This document shows, piece after piece, positions 34,235-41,875 of a stretch of DNA of 46,157 nucleotides (position 1 is its first letter; the number at the start of each line of letters is the position of its first letter). Made by a program: the position numbers and the translations under genes. The DNA comes from Pseudomonadota bacterium. GTDB taxonomy: Bacteria > Verrucomicrobiota > Verrucomicrobiia > Limisphaerales > SXTU01. Under the pieces are notes generated by a model. The model made no database searches and was not told where the DNA came from. It saw only the letters and a list, made by a program, of their open reading frames with translations. The DNA lies in contig RFSE01000025.1 of the NCBI GenBank assembly GCA_009924135.1, forward strand, positions 1 through 46,157, in the 5' to 3' direction.

Positions 34235-34782
34235 GACTTTTGCGCCTCCTGGGCAAGCGTCCGTTCGACACACATCAGCAATTCCTGCCGGATGCGGGCG
34301 AGTAGTTGGTAGAGTGAACCCTCGGTACGGCCCAACTGGGCAGCCAGCTCCTTCATTTTCGTCGCCGGAGCGTAGGCGGCGAGGGCGAGTTCCCGGCGTT
34401 CTCGCGGCAGTTTCGCGATGCAATGTTCCAGCGCGGCCAGCTGCTGCTGGCGGACCGGCATCTCCTCGGCTCCCTCATCGGCCAGCAGCGCGAGGATGTC
34501 CTCGTCAAGTACCAACCGGTCCCGGGCATGGCGTCGCCGGGCCATCAAAATCTCGTAACGCGCGATCAAGCAGGCCCAGCGGGGAAACTGGCTCACGTCG
34601 GACAGCGAGGAAAACTTCCGCCACGCGACCAGGCTGGTTTCCTGCATGACCTCGTCCACTTCAACTGCGTTGGGCACCCCTGCGCGGACGAAGGCGCGCA
34701 GTTCCGGCTCGTGATGGGTCCACAGTCGCAGAAAGACCTCGTTCGGGTCCTGCGCTGCGGGTTTGGCTGGGTCGGCGGCCAT
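34231..34782 (-). CDS. ECF-type RNA polymerase sigma factor
   Basis: The protein has 183 residues. Region 2 is ELRAFVRAGVPNAVEVDEVM with QETSLVAWRKFSSLSDVSQF and PRWACLIARYEILMARRRHA. Region 4 is LPRERRELALAAYAPATKMK, then the helix-turn-helix ELAAQLGRTEGSLYQLLARI. It resembles the sigma subfamily described from Rhodopirellula and Verrucomicrobium. It is the first gene of a minus-strand run that includes the FecR protein, DUF1501, DUF1549/1553, LamG-like, GH62-like and two TIM-barrel genes. That layout suggests the sigma factor controls the block, possibly with autoregulation. The 175-base gap upstream holds no obvious consensus ECF promoter by eye. Confidence 0.92.
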   Translation of the reverse strand: MAADPAKPAAQDPNEVFLRLWTHHEPELRAFVRAGVPNAVEVDEVMQETSLVAWRKFSSLSDVSQFPRWACLIARYEILMARRRHARDRLVLDEDILALLADEGAEEMPVRQQQLAALEHCIAKLPRERRELALAAYAPATKMKELAAQLGRTEGSLYQLLARIRQELLMCVERTLAQEAQKS

Positions 34783-34957
34783 GCGTAAAGTGTTCGTTAC
34801 TCCATCACTGCCGGTGGCCGGTAGATTTAACGAACTATTTTACGAGGCTCGGTGGTAAATAGGAGGACGTGCCTCGGCGTGCGCGTTACTTGAAACACGC
34901 ATTGTAAGAAAAGGCAGCGTGACCGGCAGCGGAATAGTTTGCCTTCCGGCTGGGCTA

Positions 34958-36337
34958 TCAAACCACTTCCGAGACCGGCCCGAGGCTGTCGGCGAACTTC
35001 TCGGTGTTCACGTCCATCTTGTGGAGCATGGTCAGGAGAAGGTTCGTGAGGCGGGCGTTGCTGTTGACCGGGCGGCTGCAGATGCCGTAGTGGCCGGCGG
35101 CGTTGGCCAGGTCATACTGTTTCAGCGTCGGGAGGTTGTAGTCGATGTGCTGGCCGTGCTTGAGGCCGAGCGATTTGCCGCCCGCGAGGATGGTTGGGAG
35201 GTTCGCATTGCCGTGGCTGTGCCCGTAGGCCATGCCGCTGCCGAAGAGGACCATCGTGCGGTCCAGCAAGGTCTCCTCGCCGTCCTTGACGGACTGCAAC
35301 TGGTCGAGGAAGTAAGTGAACTGTTCGGTGATGAAGGCGTCGCTGCGGCTGAGGCGGGCCATCTGCTCGGGGTCGCCATTGTGGTGCGACAGTTCGTGGC
35401 GCGTCTGGGGAATGCCAATCTCGGGAATAGCCAAGCCCTGGCTCTCGCTGCCGCTCATGTAGGTGATGACTCGGGTCATGTCCGTGCGGAGCGCCAGGAC
35501 CATGAGGTCATACATGGTGCGGTAGTAATCGCCGGCCTCGTTCTTCGAAACGTTGCGCGTGAGGTTGGCGGCGACCTTGGCTTCGACGGTCGGCTTGGGA
35601 ATGTTCAGCCAGGAGTCGAGGCGTTCGGTACGGACTTCGACTTCGCGGACAGCGGTGAGGTATTCGTCGAGCTTGAGGCGGTCTTCACCGCCGATGCTGC
35701 GGCGGAAGTCCTTCGCGTCCTCCAGCACCAGGTCCAGCACGCTGTGCCGACGACCGAGCCGACGACGTTGCACATCCACACCGCCGGGCTCCGCGCCGAA
35801 CAGGCGGGTGAAGACGGTCTTGGGGTTGTCTTCGGCCGGCAGGGGGACGCCGTCTCGCGACCAGGCGAGCGTGGTGGTGCCGCGCGAAATCGAGAGTTCC
35901 AAGGAGCTGAAGCGCGTGTGCGGCGCAGCGACCTCGGCCATGAGCTGGTCGGCGGAAACAGTGTTGCGGAACGCGCCCCCTTCCTGGCTGACCTTGGCGG
36001 CGGTGAGCCAGACCTTCTGGCATTCGTGTGCTTGTCCAATGCCGTTCGGGTGATGAAGGCCGCTGATGGGCGTGATGTTCGCGCGGTGCTTCTCCAAGGA
36101 CTTGAGCGGGGTGCTCAACTCGTAATCGCGTCCGGCCTGGGTGATCTGCCAGGTGAGCACGTTCACACCGTTGGGAATGTAAACGAATACGCTGCGCCGG
36201 GGTTTGGTGGTGGCCGTTTCAGTGGCCGCGCGGAGCGGGCTCATGCAATCCAGCAAGGGAAGGGCGATGGTCGCGCCGAGGCCGCGGAGGACATGCCGGC
36301 GGTTGAGCAGCCATTTTTGCGTGAGGACGTTACTCAT
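34958..36337 (-). CDS. DUF1552 exported protein
   Basis: The protein has 459 residues. The Tat-like leader [20 protein letters not shown] is characteristic of DUF1552. Other family blocks are [113 protein letters not shown] and [23 protein letters not shown]1552 is related to DUF1501 and usually pairs with DUF1592 cytochromes. Here it closes a minus-strand run, downstream of the propeller gene by 46 bases. No DUF1592 gene is directly next to it, which is unusual. Confidence 0.92.
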   Translation of the reverse strand: MSNVLTQKWLLNRRHVLRGLGATIALPLLDCMSPLRAATETATTKPRRSVFVYIPNGVNVLTWQITQAGRDYELSTPLKSLEKHRANITPISGLHHPNGIGQAHECQKVWLTAAKVSQEGGAFRNTVSADQLMAEVAAPHTRFSSLELSISRGTTTLAWSRDGVPLPAEDNPKTVFTRLFGAEPGGVDVQRRRLGRRHSVLDLVLEDAKDFRRSIGGEDRLKLDEYLTAVREVEVRTERLDSWLNIPKPTVEAKVAANLTRNVSKNEAGDYYRTMYDLMVLALRTDMTRVITYMSGSESQGLAIPEIGIPQTRHELSHHNGDPEQMARLSRSDAFITEQFTYFLDQLQSVKDGEETLLDRTMVLFGSGMAYGHSHGNANLPTILAGGKSLGLKHGQHIDYNLPTLKQYDLANAAGHYGICSRPVNSNARLTNLLLTMLHKMDVNTEKFADSLGPVSEVV

Positions 36338-36383
36338 GTGTTAAGTGGATGGTGTTGCGGACCTTAAAATTCATCTGCAAGTC

Positions 36384-37253
36384 CTAGCCGCCGAAGCAGA
36401 CCGCTTCCAAATGCTGGGCCGACTGGTGTGCTTCGGTCCAGACGACGGCGTCCTTGGAATGGAGCAGGCGGCCCTTCCACTGGGTACCGACGAAGTTACC
36501 CGCACCAAAGGCGGCGGTGAGCGGGGCGTGTTGATTGGCGCGCCGTTCCCACTTCAGGCCGTCGGTGGAGAAGTACGTTGCTCCAAAGCCAATGGCGGCA
36601 AACTGCGTGCCGGTCCATACCACCGTGTTGAGGTGCTCGCCTTCTTCGCCTCGTTGTGGGGCGCTCCACCCGACCCCATCCTCGCTGCTCATGCGCAGTC
36701 CGTGCAGTCCGACTCCCACGAATCGTCCTTGACCAAATGCTATGTCGATAAGCGTATCAATCGCTTTTACGTCCGGGGCTTCCTGCCAGGTCTTCCCGCC
36801 ATCGCGCGAGGCTGACCGGCGTCCACGATCGCCGACGCCGACAATGGCTCCATTACCAAACGCGATCCGGCGGATGATGTGTTTGCCGGGGATGTCCACG
36901 GCGTCACTCCAGGATTTTCCGTCCGGCGAGGTGAGGAAGAACGGCTTGGAACTGCCCACGGAACCGGGATCACCGCCGATGCCCATGAACTGCTTTCCAT
37001 CGAAGCCCAGACCGCGAATGTATTTCACGTACTTGGCCTCTTTCTTCGCGGATTCCCAGGCAACCCCGTCGGGGGTGCTGGCGATGATGTTGTCGCCGCC
37101 GTAGCTGCCCACGGCGACGAAACGGTCATTGCCAAATGCGATGGCGCGGTAGGTCTCGCCCTCCTTGCCGGACTGCGCGTGATGCCATGCGCGACCATCC
37201 TCGGAGACGATGCGCGCTCCGTCCTGGCCCACGGCGATGAAGCGGCCACCCAT
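36384..37253 (-). CDS. Seven-repeat YCF48/BNR-like propeller without signal peptide
   Basis: The protein has 289 residues and is almost entirely seven repeats of about 40 residues with pattern xFVAVGxxGxxxxSxDGxxWxxA...xxIAFG, for example GGRFIAVGQDGARIVSEDGR, QGRFVGVGLHGLRMSSEDGV and AGNFVGTQWKGRLLHSKDAV. It starts at ATG 37253, which shares one base with the TAA of the upstream DUF1552 gene (TAATG), so translation is coupled. The first blade begins at residue 2, leaving no signal peptide although all neighbours are exported. Either it is cytosolic, or an upstream signal-encoding part has been lost. Function is unknown; it may bind a partner. Confidence 0.8.
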   Translation of the reverse strand: MGGRFIAVGQDGARIVSEDGRAWHHAQSGKEGETYRAIAFGNDRFVAVGSYGGDNIIASTPDGVAWESAKKEAKYVKYIRGLGFDGKQFMGIGGDPGSVGSSKPFFLTSPDGKSWSDAVDIPGKHIIRRIAFGNGAIVGVGDRGRRSASRDGGKTWQEAPDVKAIDTLIDIAFGQGRFVGVGLHGLRMSSEDGVGWSAPQRGEEGEHLNTVVWTGTQFAAIGFGATYFSTDGLKWERRANQHAPLTAAFGAGNFVGTQWKGRLLHSKDAVVWTEAHQSAQHLEAVCFGG

Positions 37254-38683
37254 TACACCAGGCCCGGCAGACGGCCGTTATAGGCTGCGCCCCGACCGGT
37301 CTTGCTGTTGCCAAATTCGGCCACCTTCACGCCCATGCGATCGAGCATTTCGACGTACAGGTTGGCGGCGGGCGTCTTCTTCTGGAAATCCACCTGGCGA
37401 CCGGTTTTGAGGGTGCCCTGTGCGTTACCCGCCAGCAGGACGGGATAATCTTCGCGACCGTGGCCGCCGTCGGCCATGTAGCTGGTGTAAAGCAGCATCG
37501 AGTTGTCGAGCAACGTGGAGCCGCCTTCGTCGATCGTCTTCATCTTGCGCACCATTTCGGCAAAGAGGCTGGTGTACCAGGCGTGAATCTGGCGGCACGC
37601 CTCGCGGGAAATGGGGTCAGCGTCCTCGACCCGCCCGGCGTTGCCCTGATGTTCCAACGTGTGGCAATGCCGCTCGTAGCCCACGGTGACGACGCCGGGG
37701 AAGCTCGCTTCGTCACTGCCGGCGGCGAAGGTGCACACGCGCGTGCTGTCGGTCTGGAAGGCCAGGATCATCACGTCGGCCATGAGGCTGATGTATTGCG
37801 CGTGCTTCTCCGGGTCGCGGTGGATGGAGTTGCGCAGCTTGGCGAACGAATAATCGGCCAGTGGCAGGTCGATCAGTTTGGAAGGACCGGGCTGGGCCGC
37901 GTCGAGCGCTTCCTCCTTGAGCCGGGCCTGGAGTTTTTGCAGCCGCGTTTCGACGCTACGGATGGAAGTGAGATATTCATCGAGCTTCTGCTGGTCCGCC
38001 CGGCCCAGGCGGCGGTTCAAGGCGGTCGTGTTTTCCCGCACGAGATCGATCACACTCTGTTCGTAGCTGTCGCGGCTGACGGTGGCTGGTTGCATTTGGG
38101 AACCGGCCCGGCGGGCCCAGTTGGGAGCCACAGGCTGGCGCCCACGAAACATCCGGTCGAAGACCAGCTTGGGGTCATCCTCATAGGGCACCGGGGTGCC
38201 ATCGGGGCGGAACGAATAAACATTTTCGTGGCCCGCGAGACCGAGTTCCAGCGAAGGCAGGAGCGAATCACCGCCGACGGCCGAGGCCGCCGCCTGGTCC
38301 ACGGATACCGAGGCCGATGCGCGACCACCGAGGCGCTTCACCTTGGGGGCCCCGGTGAGATGGGTGAACGCGCAATGTTCGTGGCCGTTCACGTTCTCGC
38401 TGTCGCCGCTCTGCGCCAGGCCGGTGAGAATCAGGAGGTCATCCTTGCAGAAATCAAGCGGGCGCAAAATGGACGGCAACGTGCCCAGCGGCCCGGCCAG
38501 CGCGCACTTCCAGGACTCGAGTACCGTGCCGCCTGTGACGGTGAAGATGCCCATGCGCAGCGGGGGACGCATGACCGGGGCGGCGGCGAACGCGGAGACA
38601 CGCCCAAGCGATTCGAGGAAAGGCAGGGCCACGAGCGCGCCTGCGCCCCGGAGGAAGTGGCGACGATTGAGGTTCGGGTTCAT
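37253..38683 (-). CDS. DUF1552 exported protein
   Basis: The protein has 476 residues with Tat-like leader NRRHFLRGAGALVALPFLES. Blocks typical of DUF1552 are MGIFTVTGGTVLESWKC, LDFCKDDLLILTGLAQSGDS, NGHEHCAFTHLTGAPKVKRL, SVDQAAASAVGGDSLLPSLE, DDPKLVFDRMFRGRQPV, SVIDLVRENTTALNRRLG and STRVCTFAAGSDEASFPGVV. It begins two bases after the stop of the DUF1592 gene (38686), the usual DUF1592-DUF1552 pair. It overlaps the propeller gene downstream by one base. It is a diverged paralogue of the DUF1552 protein at 34958-36337. Confidence 0.93.
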   Translation of the reverse strand: MNPNLNRRHFLRGAGALVALPFLESLGRVSAFAAAPVMRPPLRMGIFTVTGGTVLESWKCALAGPLGTLPSILRPLDFCKDDLLILTGLAQSGDSENVNGHEHCAFTHLTGAPKVKRLGGRASASVSVDQAAASAVGGDSLLPSLELGLAGHENVYSFRPDGTPVPYEDDPKLVFDRMFRGRQPVAPNWARRAGSQMQPATVSRDSYEQSVIDLVRENTTALNRRLGRADQQKLDEYLTSIRSVETRLQKLQARLKEEALDAAQPGPSKLIDLPLADYSFAKLRNSIHRDPEKHAQYISLMADVMILAFQTDSTRVCTFAAGSDEASFPGVVTVGYERHCHTLEHQGNAGRVEDADPISREACRQIHAWYTSLFAEMVRKMKTIDEGGSTLLDNSMLLYTSYMADGGHGREDYPVLLAGNAQGTLKTGRQVDFQKKTPAANLYVEMLDRMGVKVAEFGNSKTGRGAAYNGRLPGLV

Positions 38684-38685
38684 GG

Positions 38686-40686
38686 TCAGTTGGCGGCGGT
38701 CGTCTTGCGGGTCGGATCAGCGGGCTCGTCCATGATCCGACGATGACGAAAGGGGTAGCTGTTCACGACGCCGAGCACAAGCGCGGAGAGCTTGTCGCCC
38801 TCACTGGCGGCTGCGGCCCGGATGCGCGTGATCTGGCCTTGATCGAAGTAGTCCAGTTCACGCCCTAGCGCATAGGTGAGCAACTGCGCGATGACGTTGC
38901 GGACGAACTGGTCACGCCGCGCCCAGAGCAGCTTGCGCAAGTCATCCGCACCTGCGAGCTGTTCGCCGGTGGGCAACTTTCCGTGCGTGTCCAAATCAGC
39001 CGAGGTCGCCCGCCATTCGCCAATGGCATTGTAGTTGTCGAGGGCGAAACCGAGCGGGTCCAGCTTCGCATGGCAACTGGCACAGACGGGATCGGAGGCG
39101 TGTTGGGCCAGTTTGTCCCGGAAGTCCTTGGGTTCTTTGGAGCGTTTCTCGTCCTTGAACATCCCGGCATTCGCGGGCGGCGGTGGTGGAGGGTTGCCGA
39201 AGAGCACTTCCAACACCCACTTGCCGCGCTGGGTCGGGCTGGTGCGATGGGTGTGCGAGGTGGAGGCGAGGATCGCGCCCATGCCCAGCACCCCGCCACG
39301 ATGCTGCTCCGGCAGGAGGGCGACCCGCTGCACGTCCTTCGCCGTCACGCCGGTGAGGCCATACAGCTTGGCGAGGTCGCCATTTACGAAGGTGTAATCG
39401 GAGGCAATCAGGTCGAGCACGGGCCGGTCTTCGGTCCGGAGGTTTTCACAAAACGCTTCGACCTCCGCGCGCATGGCCCGTTTGAGCGCGTCGTTGAAGA
39501 CGGGGAAGAACTCCGTGCTGGGTCGGGCTTCGTTAACCTTGTTGGCCGCCAGCCAGTTCATGAAGAACCCGCTGGTGAACCGTTTCGCGCGGTCATCGGC
39601 CAGGAGCCGCTTTACCTGGGCCGTCAACACGGCGGGCTGCGAGAGTTGGTTGGCTTCCGCCAGCCTGAGGAGTTCCTCGTCCGGAATCGAGGACCAGAGG
39701 AAGAACGAGAGCCGCACCGCCAGTTCGAGGTCACTGACCGGGCCTGCGGCCATGCGACCACCGGCCACCGGTTTGGCTGGGGTGCGATCCAGTTCGATGC
39801 GGAAGAGAAACTCCGGCGAGACCAACACAGGTTTCAACGTCTGCCGCAGCGCGACGCGGGGCGCAGCGCCTTTGGCGAGCGCGGCGTCATAAAGTTTCAT
39901 CAACCGTTCAACTTCCGTCACCTCGAGCGTCCGCCGCCAGGCCCGCCGGGCGAACTGGCCGACGAACTTCGCCGAGGCCGCGCGGTCTGCGGCTTCAGGA
40001 AGACCGGCGAAGAACGCGCTCCGCGCCAGTTTCAATTGTGCGGCGTTGGGCTTGCGGGCCCAGTCCGGCTTGCTGTCCCAAGCCGGGTCGGCCTCGCCGA
40101 AGAGCCGGACCAGTGCAAGATCCGCCGCACCGAAATATTTTTCCAGCAGGGCAGGGGGCAGGTTCAGGGCGGCGGCAACGTTCTCGAAACTGCTGCCGGT
40201 CGAGTCCGACGGCATGCCGAACTGGACGGAAAAATCCATGTCCAACCCCGTGAGGTCGCGCATCGCAAAGTTGTATTCCGCGCGGCTGAGCCGGCGGACG
40301 AGCGATGGTCCCGGATCGATCACCAATGGATCATCGCTGTCGAGCCGGGCCAGAATGCGTTTCACGTCTTGAACCAGCGCGACGCCGGCTGGTGCGGGGA
40401 ATTTCTCGCGGTCCGGCGGCATTTCGCCGTTGCTGACCGCCTCGACCACCCGCTGCCAGACCTTGAATTTTTTGAGCACCGACTTTTCGTCAGTGAACGT
40501 CGTGAGGTCAATTCCGCCCTTCTGCTTCTCCGCGTTGTGGCACTTGAAACAATGCTCCTGCAACACGGGTCGCAGCGTCCCCGGCTCGGCTCCGTGCACG
40601 CTGATTGCAGACCAAAGCGCCAGCGCGCTGATCACGATCGGGCTCCACTTCTGTACGTTGTCAGCATCAGAGGATGTCAAAGGCAT
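38686..40686 (-). CDS. DUF1592-family exported cytochrome-like protein
   Basis: From ATG 40686 the protein has 666 residues with signal segment WSPIVISALALWSAISVHGA. Domains in order: PSCyt-type heme motif HCFKCH (Cys46-His50); DUF1587 (VRRLSRAEYNFAMRDLTGLD); DUF1595 (FARRAWRRTLEVTEVERLMK); DUF1592 (LAVRLSFFLWSSIPDEELLR); DUF1588 (RGGVLGMGAILASTSHTHRT, then TQRGKWVLEVLFGNPPPPPP) with a second CxxCH, CASCHAKLDPLGFALDNYNA, from about 535; and DUF1585 (FVRNVIAQLLTYALGRELDY). It is the complete architecture. Exported electron transfer or oxidative polymer attack has been suggested for the family, but no activity is proven. Confidence 0.92.
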   Translation of the reverse strand: MPLTSSDADNVQKWSPIVISALALWSAISVHGAEPGTLRPVLQEHCFKCHNAEKQKGGIDLTTFTDEKSVLKKFKVWQRVVEAVSNGEMPPDREKFPAPAGVALVQDVKRILARLDSDDPLVIDPGPSLVRRLSRAEYNFAMRDLTGLDMDFSVQFGMPSDSTGSSFENVAAALNLPPALLEKYFGAADLALVRLFGEADPAWDSKPDWARKPNAAQLKLARSAFFAGLPEAADRAASAKFVGQFARRAWRRTLEVTEVERLMKLYDAALAKGAAPRVALRQTLKPVLVSPEFLFRIELDRTPAKPVAGGRMAAGPVSDLELAVRLSFFLWSSIPDEELLRLAEANQLSQPAVLTAQVKRLLADDRAKRFTSGFFMNWLAANKVNEARPSTEFFPVFNDALKRAMRAEVEAFCENLRTEDRPVLDLIASDYTFVNGDLAKLYGLTGVTAKDVQRVALLPEQHRGGVLGMGAILASTSHTHRTSPTQRGKWVLEVLFGNPPPPPPANAGMFKDEKRSKEPKDFRDKLAQHASDPVCASCHAKLDPLGFALDNYNAIGEWRATSADLDTHGKLPTGEQLAGADDLRKLLWARRDQFVRNVIAQLLTYALGRELDYFDQGQITRIRAAAASEGDKLSALVLGVVNSYPFRHRRIMDEPADPTRKTTAAN

Positions 40687-40752
40687 GGTCCGAATTTGGG
40701 ATGCGGCGTAGTCCAAGGCCGCCGGACGGGAAGGAGATTGAAATATCACCGA

Positions 40753-40956
40753 TCAAATGGTGTAGCCCAGCGCCGGGCGGCCCAGGTCAACGCCTTTGCT
40801 ACGCGCGTAGTCGATCATCTCGGCGACGGCCCGCTTGCGGCGTTTCTCGGGGAGAAAATTGATTCGGGCTCGCTCTTCGCCAAAGGCGCGGACATGGAAG
40901 TCGCGCTCCACTTTCCGCCAGGCGCGTTTTTGAGCCGGGGTCATCGGCTTGTTCAT
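40753..40956 (-). CDS. Small charged protein, 67 residues, paired with nucleotidyltransferase-like gene
   Basis: The product is a short basic helical protein (MNKPMTPAQKRAWRKVERDF, FGEERARINFLPEKRRKRAV, AEMIDYARSKGVDLGRPALG). Its ATG 40956 overlaps the stop of the upstream gene (ATGA at 40953-40956), so the two are translationally coupled. I do not recognise the family. It has no signal peptide or membrane segment. The coupling to a nucleotidyltransferase-like gene recalls two-gene toxin-antitoxin or minimal nucleotidyltransferase modules, but nothing in the sequence proves this. Confidence 0.7.
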   Translation of the reverse strand: MNKPMTPAQKRAWRKVERDFHVRAFGEERARINFLPEKRRKRAVAEMIDYARSKGVDLGRPALGYTI

Positions 40957-41870
40957 GCGATATTAATAAAGTGATCCATCGCTTTGGGCAACCACTCCAT
41001 GAGCGAAGAATGAACAGACTTGGCCGTTGCTTCGCGCGCCTCGTTCACCAACTGTGCCAAACCATGCGTCGTCAACGGAGAAGGAGGCAGATGGCGGCTG
41101 GCGCAATCGAGGCGAATGGCGTGGAATTCCGCAAGCGGCATCGGCCACCGGGCGATGGCTTTGGGAACAGCATTAACGTAGGGACGGAGAGCGTGCTCAT
41201 GGACCCGGATACGGCAGGCATCCAGCCTGTGCCAGAAGATTTGCTCGGCCTGGAGGGCGGCTTCGAGCCGGTCGTCTCCGGTGCTGGCGAGCCGGAGGGC
41301 TGGCCGGGCTTCGAACATCCATCCGGAAATCTGGTTTGTCCGCATCGCCTTCGTTGGCGCTTCCACCGAATAGAGGTGAAGGCACCCGCGGATAGCGCCC
41401 GCTCCCAGCAGCTTGATGCCAAGCGCGGTAACGAACGGCCAGTCCTGATTGCGGTTCGTAAGTTTCATCTCCGCCACGGTGTGCTGGCTTGCGTAAAGCT
41501 GCTGGATTTCCGCCTCCCACGGCGAGCTGCCGCGCGGGGCGATCCCAAAGATGTCGAGGCAGGTCTCCTCGGGCTTGGTTTTCCAAGTGAAGTGCGCCGT
41601 CCAGCCGCCACGCATCCAGCGGGCGTCGAGCGGAGGGGAGATGTTGCCCCGGTAGTTCGGAAGCAAGCCCTGCAATGATGTCTCCGCAATCAGAGCCCGG
41701 AACTCCTCGGCCTGCCCGGGCGCACAAAGCACATCACAATCCTTGGTCGTGGCCGCGACCCCAAAATGCACGCATGCCATGTCGCTGGTGATGCCGCACA
41801 CCATGCCATGCGACTGCGCGGTCGCCACCAGGCCCGTGAAAAAGGCTTCGAGTCCGGCGTAGGGAATCAT
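40953..41870 (-). CDS. Nucleotidyltransferase-fold protein (AbiEii/MNT-like), tentative
   Basis: The protein has 305 residues and no signal peptide. The N-terminus looks like a polymerase-beta-type nucleotidyltransferase core: HGMVCGITSDMACVHFGVAA, then TTKDCDVLC with Asp44 and Asp46 as the candidate metal pair and CLDIFGIAPRG as a possible third acidic site. The classical GG/GS...hG element is replaced by GITSDMACVHFG. The middle (VAEMKLTNRNQDWPFVTALG) and C-terminal parts are helical. It starts five bases downstream of a DUF1592 gene stop and overlaps the small ORF after it. A cytosolic nucleotidyltransferase in a run of exported cytochrome genes is out of place and may be an inserted cassette. 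Confidence 0.6.
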   Translation of the reverse strand: MIPYAGLEAFFTGLVATAQSHGMVCGITSDMACVHFGVAATTKDCDVLCAPGQAEEFRALIAETSLQGLLPNYRGNISPPLDARWMRGGWTAHFTWKTKPEETCLDIFGIAPRGSSPWEAEIQQLYASQHTVAEMKLTNRNQDWPFVTALGIKLLGAGAIRGCLHLYSVEAPTKAMRTNQISGWMFEARPALRLASTGDDRLEAALQAEQIFWHRLDACRIRVHEHALRPYVNAVPKAIARWPMPLAEFHAIRLDCASRHLPPSPLTTHGLAQLVNEAREATAKSVHSSLMEWLPKAMDHFINIA

Positions 41871-41875
41871 CGGCT

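Noticed and set aside
34919..36367. 482-codon open frame on the + strand
   Set aside because: It lies exactly opposite the well-supported DUF1552 gene and shows only Val/Ala/Glu-rich low-complexity translation.
38983..40974. 663-codon open frame on the + strand
   Set aside because: It is antisense to the DUF1592 gene. It has no domain motifs, and its Arg/Gly/Ala-rich composition fits high-GC mirror frames.
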